Of a stretch of DNA of 56,490 bases, positions 1 through 9,060 are shown one piece after another; the first letter of the stretch is position 1, and the number at the start of each line of letters is the position of its first letter. The position numbers and the translations under genes are program-made. Below the pieces are notes generated by a model. That model made no database searches. It worked only from the letters and a program-made list of their open reading frames with translations, and was not told the origin of the DNA. This DNA is from Pseudomonadota bacterium (lineage in GTDB: Bacteria; Pseudomonadota; Alphaproteobacteria; Rhodospirillales; Magnetospirillaceae): the NCBI GenBank assembly GCA_021793155.1, contig JAJYTF010000032.1, positions 1 to 56,490 on the forward strand. The letters are read 5' to 3'.

Positions 1-1
1 C

Positions 2-125
2 ACTAGTGGTCCGCCCCAGACGCTTGGTCCCCAAGCGCCTGGATCAGGCGGCCCACCAACCAATTGAATTGTGGTGAAAATTCGACGGCTGGTGGCGGTA
101 CCATCCGTCGGATTTTCACCACTAG
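2..125. repeat. 124-bp palindromic MITE-like repeat, copy 1
   Basis: This 124-bp unit recurs base-for-base at 3971-4094 in the same orientation. Both copies begin and end with ACTAG, and the outer ends CTAGTGGT / ACCACTAG are inverted repeats. Inside are two hairpins: a 7-bp stem at 21-27/31-37 with a 3-base loop, and an 18-bp stem at 71-88/105-122 with one T-G mismatch and a 16-base loop. It has no coding capacity. The CTAG at each end suits a non-autonomous element that inserts at CTAG/TA (as IS630-type transposases do), but that parentage is inference. Because CTAG is itself palindromic, terminal repeat and target duplication cannot be separated here. Confidence 0.85.
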
Positions 126-171
126 GACCTGAAAAAAACTTCGAGGTGGGTGCGCCTGAGCGCGCACGGCT

Positions 172-396
172 CTAGGCGGCCGCCGCATGTTCGACCCGCC
201 GCCAATACAGACGATCCACCAAGGTCGATACGGAAACCGTAATAACATCGTTTTGATTTCTCTCACGTTTAAGATTTGCATAAAGCAAACCATCAACATG
301 AGTCCAAATTCTATCGACAATCCAAACGTTATTCTGACGGTCTCCCGCCTTTATAAAGGCGAACCCCACCTCAAGAGATTCACGCTTCTTGGACAT
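172..396 (-). CDS. Small hypothetical protein, 74 aa
   Basis: I do not recognise this protein. It reads without interruption from an ATG at 396, with GAGG about 12 bases upstream. The product is basic and of mixed composition, with two Trp and a C-terminal run of four Ala. Its 5' flank (about 430-475) is conspicuously AT-rich and holds TTGTAT/ATACAA arms, as expected of a promoter. Its 3' end lies about 45 bp from repeat copy 1. Codon use looks natural and nothing competes on the other strand, so I believe it is real, but no function can be given. Confidence 0.45.
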   Translation of the reverse strand: MSKKRESLEVGFAFIKAGDRQNNVWIVDRIWTHVDGLLYANLKRERNQNDVITVSVSTLVDRLYWRRVEHAAAA

Positions 397-643
397 AATT
401 CATTGTACCTCACTCAACAGCGACGGATCGAAAGGATTGTATCTTATATAGTATTAATACAAAGTAATTCCAATCCCCTGCGCGTTGCTTCCCCTCACTT
501 TCCACGAACGCCCCTTCGGGCGATCGCGACGGCGGTCCAGATGGTGACGAACGACCGTATCCACCTGAAATTCGACCAACCGCCCGACGAGGGCTGGCCA
601 GCTGCCGTCGCCGGCCATCGCGTTCACGGACGGGGGATCGGAT

Positions 644-2680
644 TCAGACCTTGTCCCTGCTCATGATGGCATCCAGGTACTTGACATGACTGCGGACGTA
701 AGTCGGCCGCAGATGGGAAGAATCCTTGTATATCGGGTCGCCGTCCACGGTGGTGGCCGGGCAGAGGCCCTGTTGGTCGCATAGGTAATTCAGCGGGTCG
801 ATGACCGTCGCCCCCGCCTGCATGGCGGCAGCGCGCAAGCGGCGCGAAGTCTCGCCGAAGCTGTCTTCCAGTTGGGTCAACCGAACGCCGCCGGCCTTGA
901 TGCTGAAGGACATGAAGGTTGAACGGTCGACGAGGCTTTTCGGGTCGAGTTCGGGACTTATCGGAATATTCAGCACCACATAGACGCGCCGGCCGGTCGC
1001 CACAAAATGCCGGATGAACCTGCTGAACGAGGCCATGGCGCGGTCGGCCGCCTGGGGGCCGGAAAGCGGAAGACCGTCGATTCGATAGGCGGTCGACTGA
1101 AAATACCCCCACCACTGGGCGGCGATCACCACGGTATCGACGCCGTTCTTTTCGACGAAATCCTGGGCGGCTTCGGTCAAGCCGCGGCAATGGGGATGAC
1201 GTGGCTCTTCCACGGCCGGAATTGGCGGGCAACCGCCGCCGGTCAGGAACTGCGCTGTCTTGTAGGAACCCGGTGCGCCGGCCAGCAGCGCCCGGACCCG
1301 CGGCCAGTACTGCTCGACATTGCTGTCGCCGAGGAACAACACGGAACCGCCGCTGCCGGTCTTACGCCAAATAGTGCGCCCATCGAAGATGAGGCGCTCC
1401 ATGTCGGGGCTGGGATAAGCCCATTCGCCCGCCGCCAGCACCACCTTGTCGACACCGAAGCGGCTTGCGTAGGGGCGCACCCAACCCTCGTTGATCCCCT
1501 GCCCGGCGACCCCCAGGCCGAGGCAAAGGAATGCGAGGGTGGCCGCGGTGGGCAATCGCGGGGCGGCGCCGAAACGGATCGGCCGTTCGACCAGCCGGTA
1601 GGTAAGAATCGCAAGAAGCAGCGAAAGCCCGAGCAACATGGCGCGCAGCAATGGCGACGGCGACCGCCCGCCATCGGCAAAGTGCGCCAGTGACAGCAGC
1701 GGCCAATGCCAAAGATAAAGGGGGTAGCTGATCAAGCCGATGAACACCATGGCTGGATGGGCAAGCACGGTGCGATTGATCCAGGCCGACGGCCCCGCCG
1801 AAATGAGCAAGACCGTTCCGACGGTCGGCACTGTCGCCCACCAGCCCGGAAACAGGCTTGTCTTGTCGAGCAGAGCCGCGGGAAGCACGATCGCCGCCAG
1901 CCCCGCCGTTGCTCGCCAGTCGGCGGATATGCGCCACGGCACCGCAGCAACCACCCGCTGTCCTATGCCGGTCCAGCCGAAATGGCCGACAGAGGCGAGC
2001 AGCACCCCGGCCAACAGTTCCCAGGCCCGTGTGCCCGGCAGAAAGAAGGTTGCGACCGGGTTCCGGGTGATCCGGATAAGATTGTAGACCAGGGAGACCG
2101 CCAGCAGAAAGGCGATCAGATTGAACAGGTCGATCCGCCGTCGATAGGCGAACACCGCGACGAACGGCCAGGCGATGTAGAATTGTTCCTCGATCGCCAG
2201 CGACCACAGATGCAGCAGCGGCTTGAGATCGGCATTGGTGTCGAAATACCCGGCTTCCCGTCTCAGCACGAAATTGGACATATAGATGGCGGCCCCGCCC
2301 ACATGTTTGCCGAGCTGCCGGTACTCATCGGGTAGAAGGATGAACCAGGCGGCAATCAGGCAGAAGGCGAGAACCACCAGAAGAGCGGGAAAGAGACGGC
2401 AGATGCGGCGGACGTAAAACATCCGCAGGGAAAAGCGGCCATCCTGCAAGCCGGCGAAAATGATGCCCGAGATGAGAAAGCCGGATATGACGAAGAATAC
2501 GTCGACACCGACGAATCCTCCCGCAACGGCTGTGGGAAAGGCATGGAACAAAATCACCGAAAGAATTGCAACAGCCCGCAATCCATCAATATCCCGACGG
2601 TAGGATATTGGCGAACCATTGACCGGTGATATAGCGGAAACGTTGTGACTTAACGGTGATACGCGGTTCATCCGAGGCAT
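644..2680 (-). CDS. OafA/YrhL-type membrane O-acyltransferase with C-terminal SGNH domain
   Basis: This integral membrane enzyme probably O-acetylates a surface polysaccharide or LPS sugar. The N-terminal acyltransferase-3 domain opens with the family signature RRDIDGLRAVAI near residue 28, followed by VGVDVFFVISGFLIS and about ten hydrophobic segments. After about residue 440 comes an SGNH-hydrolase-like domain with GDS at about 451-453 and the matching DSSH at about 653-656, so both catalytic blocks look intact. This two-domain layout (membrane acetyl-CoA donor plus extracytoplasmic transferase) is known from OafA-type O-antigen acetylases. The start is uncertain: ATG at 2680 puts the signature close to the N-terminus as usual, 2671 is equally possible, and 2764 has AAGGG 11 bases upstream. 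It diverges from the LpxL-like gene at 3019, suggesting a cell-surface lipid/sugar neighbourhood. Confidence 0.85.
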   Translation of the reverse strand: MPRMNRVSPLSHNVSAISPVNGSPISYRRDIDGLRAVAILSVILFHAFPTAVAGGFVGVDVFFVISGFLISGIIFAGLQDGRFSLRMFYVRRICRLFPALLVVLAFCLIAAWFILLPDEYRQLGKHVGGAAIYMSNFVLRREAGYFDTNADLKPLLHLWSLAIEEQFYIAWPFVAVFAYRRRIDLFNLIAFLLAVSLVYNLIRITRNPVATFFLPGTRAWELLAGVLLASVGHFGWTGIGQRVVAAVPWRISADWRATAGLAAIVLPAALLDKTSLFPGWWATVPTVGTVLLISAGPSAWINRTVLAHPAMVFIGLISYPLYLWHWPLLSLAHFADGGRSPSPLLRAMLLGLSLLLAILTYRLVERPIRFGAAPRLPTAATLAFLCLGLGVAGQGINEGWVRPYASRFGVDKVVLAAGEWAYPSPDMERLIFDGRTIWRKTGSGGSVLFLGDSNVEQYWPRVRALLAGAPGSYKTAQFLTGGGCPPIPAVEEPRHPHCRGLTEAAQDFVEKNGVDTVVIAAQWWGYFQSTAYRIDGLPLSGPQAADRAMASFSRFIRHFVATGRRVYVVLNIPISPELDPKSLVDRSTFMSFSIKAGGVRLTQLEDSFGETSRRLRAAAMQAGATVIDPLNYLCDQQGLCPATTVDGDPIYKDSSHLRPTYVRSHVKYLDAIMSRDKV

Positions 2681-3018
2681 GGAATGCAAGACTGTCGACG
2701 CATCCTGTGTCCTGGAAAAGTTCGATGCAATGAGATTCACGAGCGCCCAGTCTTTTGACGACATCGGAGCCGGCGCCCTTCTCAGCCGTCCGTTTCGTCG
2801 ACGCGGCAATGGAGCGTCGTCATTCCCCGTGGAAGTATAGGATTTTCTTGCCCGTGGCCTGGCCCGAGGCAAGTCCTCGCCTGATCCCCCTGGCGGCGCA
2901 CGCACCCGAAACCTGCCGGCACATTCCATTGGTGCCCGCGACTAACTCTTCCGTAACTTCAATTGTAGTATTAGAACGGTTACAGCGGGCGGCCAAAAGA
3001 GCGGCGCGGTCGTGACTC

Positions 3019-3975
3019 GTGGACCGGAGGGTGCGACCAACCTTGGATGGATTTGCAGCAACGTTTTCCAAAATGCTGGCCGCCAGCCGGCGGCGCGGGG
3101 CGGCATGCCTGAACGCTCGGGATGTTCGGCAAGCCGCCGAAGCCTGCGGCGTTTATCTGGCATGGGGACTGTTCGCCGCCTTGCCACTCGACTGGGCCTC
3201 GGCGTTGGGCGGATGGCTGGCCCGCAGGATTGGACCACCCCTCAAGGTCAGCCGTCGAGCCCGACGCAATCTCGGACGCGCCTTTCCCGGGATGACGGGC
3301 GATGAGATCGAAATGGCCCTGCTTGAGATGTGGGAAAATGTCGGGCGGGTAGTCGGGGAATTTCCCCATCTTGAACGCATCGCCGCCGAGCGGCTGGAGA
3401 TCCTTGGCGCCGAACATGTCGAAGCCTTGCGCGACGATGGCCTGCCGGGAATGCTCATTTCCGCCCATTTCGGCGGCTGGGAACTGTCGGGGCCGGTCGC
3501 GTTCCGCCTGGGACTACCCGTCCACGTGGTCTACCGCGCGGCCAATAACCCATGGGTAGAGCGGCTGTTCCGCAAAGGACGCGGTGTCGCGGCGGAAAGT
3601 TTCATCCCCAAAGGCGCCGAAGGAAGCCGCAAGCTGGTCGAAGTCATGCGACGCGGCGGCCATCTGGGCATGCTGGTCGATCAGAAGATGAACGACGGGA
3701 TCTCCGTACCCTTCATGGGACGCGAGGCGATGACCGCCCCGGCGGTCGCCCGTCTGGCCTTGAAGTTTGGTTGTCCGGTGGTGCCCGGCCGTATCGAACG
3801 CATGGGCGGGGCCCATTTTCGCGTCATCCTGGAGCCGCCAATTCCCCAACCGAACAGCGGCGATGTGCATCAGGACGTCTACGAGATGATGTTGAGGATC
3901 AACCAGACTGTCGAACGCTGGGTACGGGACCGCCCTGGTCAATGGCTATGGCTGCATAATCGCTGGCCGGACTAG
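3019..3975 (+). CDS. LpxL/HtrB-like lysophospholipid (lipid A) acyltransferase
   Basis: This is a membrane-associated acyltransferase of the lipid A late-acyltransferase family, which moves a fatty acyl chain from acyl-ACP to a lipid A precursor or related lipid. The catalytic H-x4-E motif is HFGGWE at about residues 155-160. Other family blocks are the early RRNLGRAFP, the VDQKMNDG/VPFMGR stretch and the C-terminal WLWLHNRWP ending. At 318 aa it has family length. The first codon is GTG; an in-frame TTG at 3043 has GGAGG 12 bases upstream and may be the true start. The TAG stop lies inside the first bases of repeat copy 2, so the insertion defines the 3' end of this gene. The substrate could be an ornithine lipid or another lipid instead. 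Confidence 0.85.
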   Translation: MDRRVRPTLDGFAATFSKMLAASRRRGAACLNARDVRQAAEACGVYLAWGLFAALPLDWASALGGWLARRIGPPLKVSRRARRNLGRAFPGMTGDEIEMALLEMWENVGRVVGEFPHLERIAAERLEILGAEHVEALRDDGLPGMLISAHFGGWELSGPVAFRLGLPVHVVYRAANNPWVERLFRKGRGVAAESFIPKGAEGSRKLVEVMRRGGHLGMLVDQKMNDGISVPFMGREAMTAPAVARLALKFGCPVVPGRIERMGGAHFRVILEPPIPQPNSGDVHQDVYEMMLRINQTVERWVRDRPGQWLWLHNRWPD

Positions 3976-4094
3976 TGGTCCGCCCCAGACGCTTGGTCCC
4001 CAAGCGCCTGGATCAGGCGGCCCACCAACCAATTGAATTGTGGTGAAAATTCGACGGCTGGTGGCGGTACCATCCGTCGGATTTTCACCACTAG
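3971..4094. repeat. 124-bp palindromic MITE-like repeat, copy 2
   Basis: It is identical over 124 bases and in the same orientation as 2-125. It overlaps the last five bases of the LpxL-like gene, and its leading ACTAG supplies that gene's TAG stop. The hairpin arms correspond to 3990-3996/4000-4006 and 4040-4057/4074-4091. It sits between two convergent genes, so transcripts from either side would carry a strong hairpin and it may act as a 3'-end structure. Total identity between two non-coding copies about 4 kb apart points to recent duplication, recombination or strong constraint. Confidence 0.85.
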
Positions 4095-4300
4095 AGCAGG
4101 CACGCAGGCCCATCATCCGAGAGTGGCAGCCGGATATCCTGCGAAGCACATGGCGCTCCGGGTGAACACCCAGGTGACGGATGCAGCCACAATCTGCTCG
4201 CGCATCTTTGCGAAATGGATCCCGGGCTGCCGTCTGTGCAAACCAAGCTGCGGATAGCCTTTCCGCCGCGATAGATGGGTAGGGACGCCGGACCGACAGC
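4095..4300. other. Intergenic segment after repeat copy 2, no gene seen
   Basis: This is 206 bases between repeat copy 2 and the 3' end of the DUF882 gene. With the repeat, the gene-free stretch is about 325 bases. Short reading frames cross it on both strands, but none has a ribosome site with a plausible product. I see no RNA gene, terminator with a T-tract or further repeat. Confidence 0.4.
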
Positions 4301-4975
4301 TCAGGGGAGCCCACGGCCGATCAGACCGGAGCGGGCAAGGAACTCGCGGCGAGCCACGGCCCGGTGAACGGCGGCGCGCTCGGCCACGGTGCGCCCATGG
4401 CGAAGCGTCCGTCCTGCCAGGGCCTTGTCGATGCCGTGCAAGCGAAGATTCCAATTCCGGATCGGCCCGCTGTCCAGATGCACGAAGTGCGAATCGGGAT
4501 ACCAGCCGACGCCGCCCCGTTTCATCCGCCGTGCCGCCCTTACGGCATCCGTCAGCCGGCGGTCTAAGGTGACGTCGATGGCCCGGCCAAAGATGTGCTG
4601 GCTGTTTTCGGCAACACCGAACGTCGTGGCGGCCAGCATGGCGTTGGTTTCAGGGGTCCGGTAGGCGGACAGGACTACCGCTTTCCGCTGCCCGACGGCA
4701 GCCATGACATCGGCCAGGAAATCCAGCATGTCCAAATCGACCGGGCCAATCCTGTTCGCATGATGATCGCGCAGAAATACGGCTAGATCGCTGGCCGCAC
4801 TGGGAATGAGTCCGGCTTCGTCCCGATAAACGCCGTCGAAAGTCTCGCCGGTGTTTTCGTTCACCAGGCTCAGGCGGCGTTTGCCGCGCGGCCGGGCAAA
4901 GGCGCGATGGCTGCAAAACAACCACGTCGTCGCAGCCAGTAATATGTCACGCCGCCGTAAATCCACAGGGTTCAC
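4301..4975 (-). CDS. DUF882/YcbK-family (M15-like) exported peptidoglycan peptidase-like protein
   Basis: This 224-aa protein belongs to the DUF882 (YcbK-like) group related to M15 zinc D,D-peptidases. The N-terminus carries a Tat-like signal: LRRRDILL, then a hydrophobic stretch ending near SHRAFA. The zinc-site residues of the fold are visible: His and Asp in SQHIFGRAIDV, and the HxH-type ending in SHFVHLDSG. The family consensus S-x-YR-x-P-x-TN also appears (SAYRTPETN). It probably acts in the periplasm on cell-wall peptides, although catalysis by DUF882 proteins is not well established. The GTG at 4975 is my start because it places the twin arginines close to the N-terminus; no clear ribosome site supports it. 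The frame stays open upstream to 5242 but overlaps another candidate gene and loses protein-like character. Confidence 0.75.
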   Translation of the reverse strand: MNPVDLRRRDILLAATTWLFCSHRAFARPRGKRRLSLVNENTGETFDGVYRDEAGLIPSAASDLAVFLRDHHANRIGPVDLDMLDFLADVMAAVGQRKAVVLSAYRTPETNAMLAATTFGVAENSQHIFGRAIDVTLDRRLTDAVRAARRMKRGGVGWYPDSHFVHLDSGPIRNWNLRLHGIDKALAGRTLRHGRTVAERAAVHRAVARREFLARSGLIGRGLP

Positions 4976-5061
4976 GAGATTTCGAGGATGCGATAAGCGA
5001 TCGGATGTTCTTTCGAACACCCGAGTGAATGGATGGTTCCCTTTGCGGCGCCGATCAGCAG

Positions 5062-5319
5062 TTACGGGCGTCGCTCGGGCACCGCGCTTCTCGGTTCGGC
5101 CGCAATGAAGACCTGCACCAGGGCAACGGCGCCCTGGATATAACCGACGCTGCCCTTCAAGCCGATCCAGGGCACGCAGCCGCGGAACTGGTTGGGTCGG
5201 AGATGATAGCGCAGCCCGTCGCCCGTCTCGACAATCCACCACGGCTCACCGCCGAGTTCGGTTCTGTCGGTTACGCATCCACTGGTCATCCGGACCCCTA
5301 CCAAGGCAGCACTGCTCAT
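5062..5319 (-). CDS. Small hypothetical protein, 85 aa
   Basis: I do not recognise this protein. It starts at an ATG at 5319 with a GACGGAACGGG stretch just upstream that can serve as a ribosome site. The middle looks like a folded soluble domain rich in aromatics and Gly (PWWIVETGDGLRYHL, then CVPWIGLKGSVGY), and the last 20 residues are polar. It lies just upstream of, and on the same strand as, the DUF882 gene. The AT-richer bases at 5340-5395 could hold its promoter. It overlaps the upstream extension of the DUF882 frame, so only one of the two can be coding there, and I favour this one. Moderate confidence. Confidence 0.45.
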   Translation of the reverse strand: MSSAALVGVRMTSGCVTDRTELGGEPWWIVETGDGLRYHLRPNQFRGCVPWIGLKGSVGYIQGAVALVQVFIAAEPRSAVPERRP

Positions 5320-5584
5320 CCCGTTCCGTCTTCATTGCTCAGACGGGCCTTCTGTACCTTGGTGTTAACCATTTCTGAATAACGCAGAAGGGGTGCAAGC
5401 GCTCCCATCGACAAATCGCCCTGCCGACCGCTCCCCGAACGCCCCACATGGAAGCAGGTTCGCGGTCTGATCGCGGCGCGAGAGAAATCGTGCGGCCTGA
5501 TCGCGTCAGATCAGGCAAGTTGTCCACGGGTTGCGGGGTGTTGATAAGCCTCGCGGGTGCGAGGGGCAATCCGGGTGCGTCGGC

Positions 5585-6199
5585 TCAGACCGCTGAGATC
5601 GTCCGCATCGGCGGCTGCTCGTGATGGCGCCGGCGCAGTCGGAAAGCCAGAGCCAGCAAGGTGATCCCGAAGACGAGAGCGTATCCCGCCAGCCACCAGG
5701 TCAACACCAAGGCGCCGGCGAAGGGAAAGAATACCACCAGGAGGCCCCAAATCACCGAGACGACCCCGCCGAGCAGCATCAGCCAGCGGCCATGGGCAAG
5801 GTGAAGGCGGAACGCGGCGCTGGCCATGACGATACCGCTGACCACCCCCCACGCCCCCAAGATTAGGACGAAGGCAAGAACGGAGGCCACCGGCCATAGC
5901 ACGGCGAGAATGCCGGCGGCGATATCGACGATTCCTTCGAGCAGCAGCAGCCCCCACCGTTCGTGCCGGCTGGCCGCCCGGATCCCGGCGACGATGGCGA
6001 AAATGCCATCGGCCAGCATATAGGCGGCGAACAACAGGACCAGCGACAGCAGGGTGATGCCGGGCAGCACAATGGCCAGCACGGCGAACACCAGGGCGAA
6101 GACGCCCCTCACCGCCAACGCCCACCAGTTACGCGCCAACAGGTCGTTCATTGCGTTGCGTGCGTCCGGCACGCCGGACAGGGCGGCATCGTCGGCCAT
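5585..6199 (-). CDS. HdeD-family (DUF308) membrane protein
   Basis: This 204-aa protein is almost wholly hydrophobic, with about six membrane segments in three tandem helical pairs separated by short charged loops (RAASRHERWG, RLHLAHGRW). That is the layout of HdeD/DUF308 proteins. HdeD of Escherichia coli is linked to acid resistance, but the biochemical role of the family is unknown. The N-terminal RNWWALAVRGV followed by a long hydrophobic helix is typical. The ATG at 6199 is chosen because GGAGG lies seven bases upstream, although the frame is open further. The C-terminus is basic (RLRRRHHEQ) and probably cytoplasmic. It is transcribed alone, between the small protein at 5319 and the 564-aa unknown protein, both on the same strand. 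Confidence 0.75.
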   Translation of the reverse strand: MADDAALSGVPDARNAMNDLLARNWWALAVRGVFALVFAVLAIVLPGITLLSLVLLFAAYMLADGIFAIVAGIRAASRHERWGLLLLEGIVDIAAGILAVLWPVASVLAFVLILGAWGVVSGIVMASAAFRLHLAHGRWLMLLGGVVSVIWGLLVVFFPFAGALVLTWWLAGYALVFGITLLALAFRLRRRHHEQPPMRTISAV

Positions 6200-6325
6200 G
6201 GCGTCGCCTCCAGCCAGGGTTCCCGCCGACCGGGCGGATACTCCTTCAACGCGGGAGCCGGCGCACAGTTCCAGATGCCATGGCGGTTTCGCGGCCATCC
6301 TGGCCGCGACGCGAGAGACGCCGCT

Positions 6326-8020
6326 CTAACCCTTGAAGCCCGACTCCATCAGCAACCGGTGGAATTCTCGCAGGTGCCGCTCCGCCTGGCTGGCGTCGGG
6401 TATGCTGGCCAGAAACTTCTCTTCGAACTGCGGCTGCCGTAAATGGCCGAGAACCCGCTGATGGGCCATGTCCAGAGACTTGCCGGCGATCAGCACGCCC
6501 GAGGCGCAGAACTTGACCAGGCGCAATGCGCGGAAAGCCAGCGGATCTTCGGGCTTGTCGATCTTTTCGATGACCTGGTCGTCCTCGAGATAGCTGGCCA
6601 GCACTGCATCGGCGCGGCCGGCCAGGTCGGCCTTCAGGCGGTCGGGCAATGCGGCCGAGCCGCAAATTGCCTGATGGCATTGGGTAAGCGCGGCCATGCG
6701 GTCGCGCGGCGGCAGGCGCAACGGCACCCAGGCGTTGATATGTTCGCGGCCGCGCGCCAGTTCTCCCAGGCGGCGCAACAGGTCCGGGCCGAAACTGGCG
6801 GTCGCCCTGGGCAATTCGACCAGGGCGGTGAGGTAGAGCACCGTGCGGCAGCCGTCCCCAAGAATTCCGGTGATCTCATCGACCGCGTTCACCATGCCGG
6901 GAATACCGCCCATGTTGTGGAAGCGCACATAGCGCTGAGTCATGGAATCGGCCATGGCCGGTCCGCCCAGGACGCCCTGATGGCTGACCAAACGGTTCAG
7001 TATGTGGACGAACGTCTCATATTCCTGTTCGGGCTCGTTGCGCGACAGGGGATTGGTGCTGCGCAATTCCCGTGTGACGCGGCTGACCAGGGCCCCTCTC
7101 GCCTGGGGAAGTCGGCCGGCGGAAAACAGCTGGTTGACCGCAGTGAACGCGTCGGAAGCGAATTTCGCCGCCTGCGCCGTGCCTTCCGCCAGGTCGCAGA
7201 TATGGCAGAGAGCGGCGCCAAGGTTCTGCTGGAAGCCCAGCAGATCCTGGATCGCCTGGGCAGGCATCAGAAGATCGGCGATCAGGCCGTCCAGCGCTTC
7301 CATCCACGGCGGCGCATCCTCCTCGGCCACCCAGCCCAACACAGTGTCCAGCTTGGCAAGCCAAGCGCGCTGATCGAGGAGCCGCGCGGACATCAGGACC
7401 AGGCATCGGAAATCCTTGTCGCCGCCCGCTTTGGCCGCCGCCGCCGACAGCTCTTTAAGCGTCTTCTCTTTCGGCGGCTTTTCCGGTGCGGCCTGCCGCG
7501 CCCGGGCGAACAGCTGGTCCCAGGATTTGTAGAGAAATTCGCGGCGGGCCTTTGCCTCTTCGCCACCGCCCGGGGCCTGCAGGGTGGCGATGGAATCGAC
7601 CGCCGACATCAACAGGCGGTCCTTGTCGCCAAGCCGCTTAAGCTCGCGGGCATTGTGCAGCAGTTCGGTGGGGGTGATCACCGCCTCGTCGAGATAGCGG
7701 CGGAACAGCCGGCCCATCACCATCCGCGACGACAGCCCGTAGAGATCGCCCAATTCGGTGCAGACCGGCGCCTCGGCCACCGGGGTGAGCGATATGTCGA
7801 TTTTCTGGCCGGACGACGCCTTCTCATGGACCACCGTCTCGCTGTGCAGGCCGTCGATGCGCTTGAAGTCGCGCACCACGCGCACCGCTTCATAGCTGCT
7901 CTTGTTGAGCAGGCTGTCAGCGAACTGGATGGCGGTAGCCTCGTCCTCGACCACCTCGGTCAGCACCCAGCGCTTTTCCTGCAGGACCTGCACTTCGAAG
8001 GAGGTCGCCCGGCCGGTCAT
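6326..8020 (-). CDS. Large soluble protein of unknown function, 564 aa, coupled to a Sel1-repeat gene
   Basis: I do not recognise this family. The protein has no signal peptide or membrane segment. The first 60 residues look like a small alpha/beta domain (FEVQVLQEKRWVLTEVVED...), then comes a long, mostly helical region. A Lys/Glu/Pro-rich linker sits near residue 185 (EKPPKEKTLKELS) and Cys residues are scattered (CHICDL, CGSAA). The start is firm: its ATG at 8020 overlaps the stop of the Sel1-repeat gene by four bases (ATGA), so the two are translationally coupled and probably act together. The same frame stays open upstream to 8926, but only as a shadow of the Sel1 gene. It is possibly a cytoplasmic partner or regulator for the Sel1 protein and the cyclic-nucleotide-binding protein encoded beyond the intergenic region. 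Confidence 0.7.
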   Translation of the reverse strand: MTGRATSFEVQVLQEKRWVLTEVVEDEATAIQFADSLLNKSSYEAVRVVRDFKRIDGLHSETVVHEKASSGQKIDISLTPVAEAPVCTELGDLYGLSSRMVMGRLFRRYLDEAVITPTELLHNARELKRLGDKDRLLMSAVDSIATLQAPGGGEEAKARREFLYKSWDQLFARARQAAPEKPPKEKTLKELSAAAAKAGGDKDFRCLVLMSARLLDQRAWLAKLDTVLGWVAEEDAPPWMEALDGLIADLLMPAQAIQDLLGFQQNLGAALCHICDLAEGTAQAAKFASDAFTAVNQLFSAGRLPQARGALVSRVTRELRSTNPLSRNEPEQEYETFVHILNRLVSHQGVLGGPAMADSMTQRYVRFHNMGGIPGMVNAVDEITGILGDGCRTVLYLTALVELPRATASFGPDLLRRLGELARGREHINAWVPLRLPPRDRMAALTQCHQAICGSAALPDRLKADLAGRADAVLASYLEDDQVIEKIDKPEDPLAFRALRLVKFCASGVLIAGKSLDMAHQRVLGHLRQPQFEEKFLASIPDASQAERHLREFHRLLMESGFKG

Positions 8021-9060
8021 CGACCGCTCCTCTCGCTCCGCGAACGGCTCTCGGCCTCGGCCAAAAGATGGCTGGCATCGGCATGGCCCTGGTCGGCGGC
8101 GCGACGCAGCCATGCGGTGGCAGCGGCCTCGTTGCGCGGCACGCCCCGGCCGGTCGCCAGCATCAGGGCGAAATTGAACTGTGCCGTCGCCAAGCCCTGC
8201 TCGGCGGCGCGCCGGTAAAGAGCCGCCGCCTCGGCCGGGTCGGCAGGGGTGCCGCGTCCTTCGCGCAGCATATTGGCCAAATTGAACTGTGCCTCGGCAT
8301 CCCCCTGCTCGGCGGCGGCTCGGTAGTATTCCACCGCCTGCTCGGCGTCCCGCGGCACGCCGCTGCCGGTCTCGCACAGCGTCCCCAGGGCGAACAGGGC
8401 GGCAGGGTCGCCCTGGTCCGCCGCCTTGCGAAACCACTTGGCCGCCACCTCGGGATTGGGTGCGCCGCCCCGGCCCTGGCGGATCATATTGCCCAGGTTG
8501 AATTGCGCCTGCGGATCGCCCTGCCGAGCCGCCTTGGTATACCAGGCCTTGGCCTCGGCAACGTCCTGGCCGACGCCCAGCCCGAGTTCGTACATCATGG
8601 CGACGGCGCATTGGCCCTGCGCCAAGCCTTGATCGGCGGCCAGCCGGTACCAGCGCAGCGCCTCCTGCGGATCGGCCGTAACGCCGACGCCTTTGCGATA
8701 GGCGTCGCCGAGCGCCAGTTGGGCATCGGCGGAGCCGGTCCGTGCGGCGGCCTGCAAGGCGGCCGGATCGTCCGCCGGTTGGTCGAAGCACAACGGATCG
8801 GCGACGACTTCCGGCGGCGGCACGTCGCCCCCTTCCGGGACAGCCTCGACGGGGATGTCGACTCCCATCTGGCGCAACATAGCCTGCGCCACCGTCCCGC
8901 CCTGGGCGGCGGCGGCACTCAGCCATTTCACCGCCAGGTCGCGGTCGGCCTTCACCTGGTAGCCGATGCGGTACATGTTGCCCAGATTGAACTGGGCAAT
9001 GGGATCACCGGCTTCCGCCAAACGGCGATTGCGCGCCACCAGTTCGGGTTCTTTCGCCAT
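8017..9060 (-). CDS. Sel1-like (TPR) repeat protein
   Basis: This 347-aa protein is built almost entirely of about nine Sel1-like repeats of 36 residues. Recurrent cores include AQFNLGNMYRIGYQV, AQLALGDAYRKGVGV, AQFNLGNMIRQGRGG and ALFALGTLCETGSGV. Such alpha-alpha solenoids act as scaffolds for protein assemblies. I see no signal peptide or membrane anchor, so a cytoplasmic location is likely. The ATG at 9060 opens directly into the first repeat. The 3' end overlaps the 564-aa gene by four bases, marking a two-gene unit. The repetitive sequence is a likely place for repeat number to vary between strains. Confidence 0.85.
   Translation of the reverse strand: MAKEPELVARNRRLAEAGDPIAQFNLGNMYRIGYQVKADRDLAVKWLSAAAAQGGTVAQAMLRQMGVDIPVEAVPEGGDVPPPEVVADPLCFDQPADDPAALQAAARTGSADAQLALGDAYRKGVGVTADPQEALRWYRLAADQGLAQGQCAVAMMYELGLGVGQDVAEAKAWYTKAARQGDPQAQFNLGNMIRQGRGGAPNPEVAAKWFRKAADQGDPAALFALGTLCETGSGVPRDAEQAVEYYRAAAEQGDAEAQFNLANMLREGRGTPADPAEAAALYRRAAEQGLATAQFNFALMLATGRGVPRNEAAATAWLRRAADQGHADASHLLAEAESRSRSERSGR

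Noticed and set aside
4033-4257. Small plus-strand frame running out of repeat copy 2
   Set aside because: Its first residues come from the repeat, and no ribosome site or homology-like pattern is visible.
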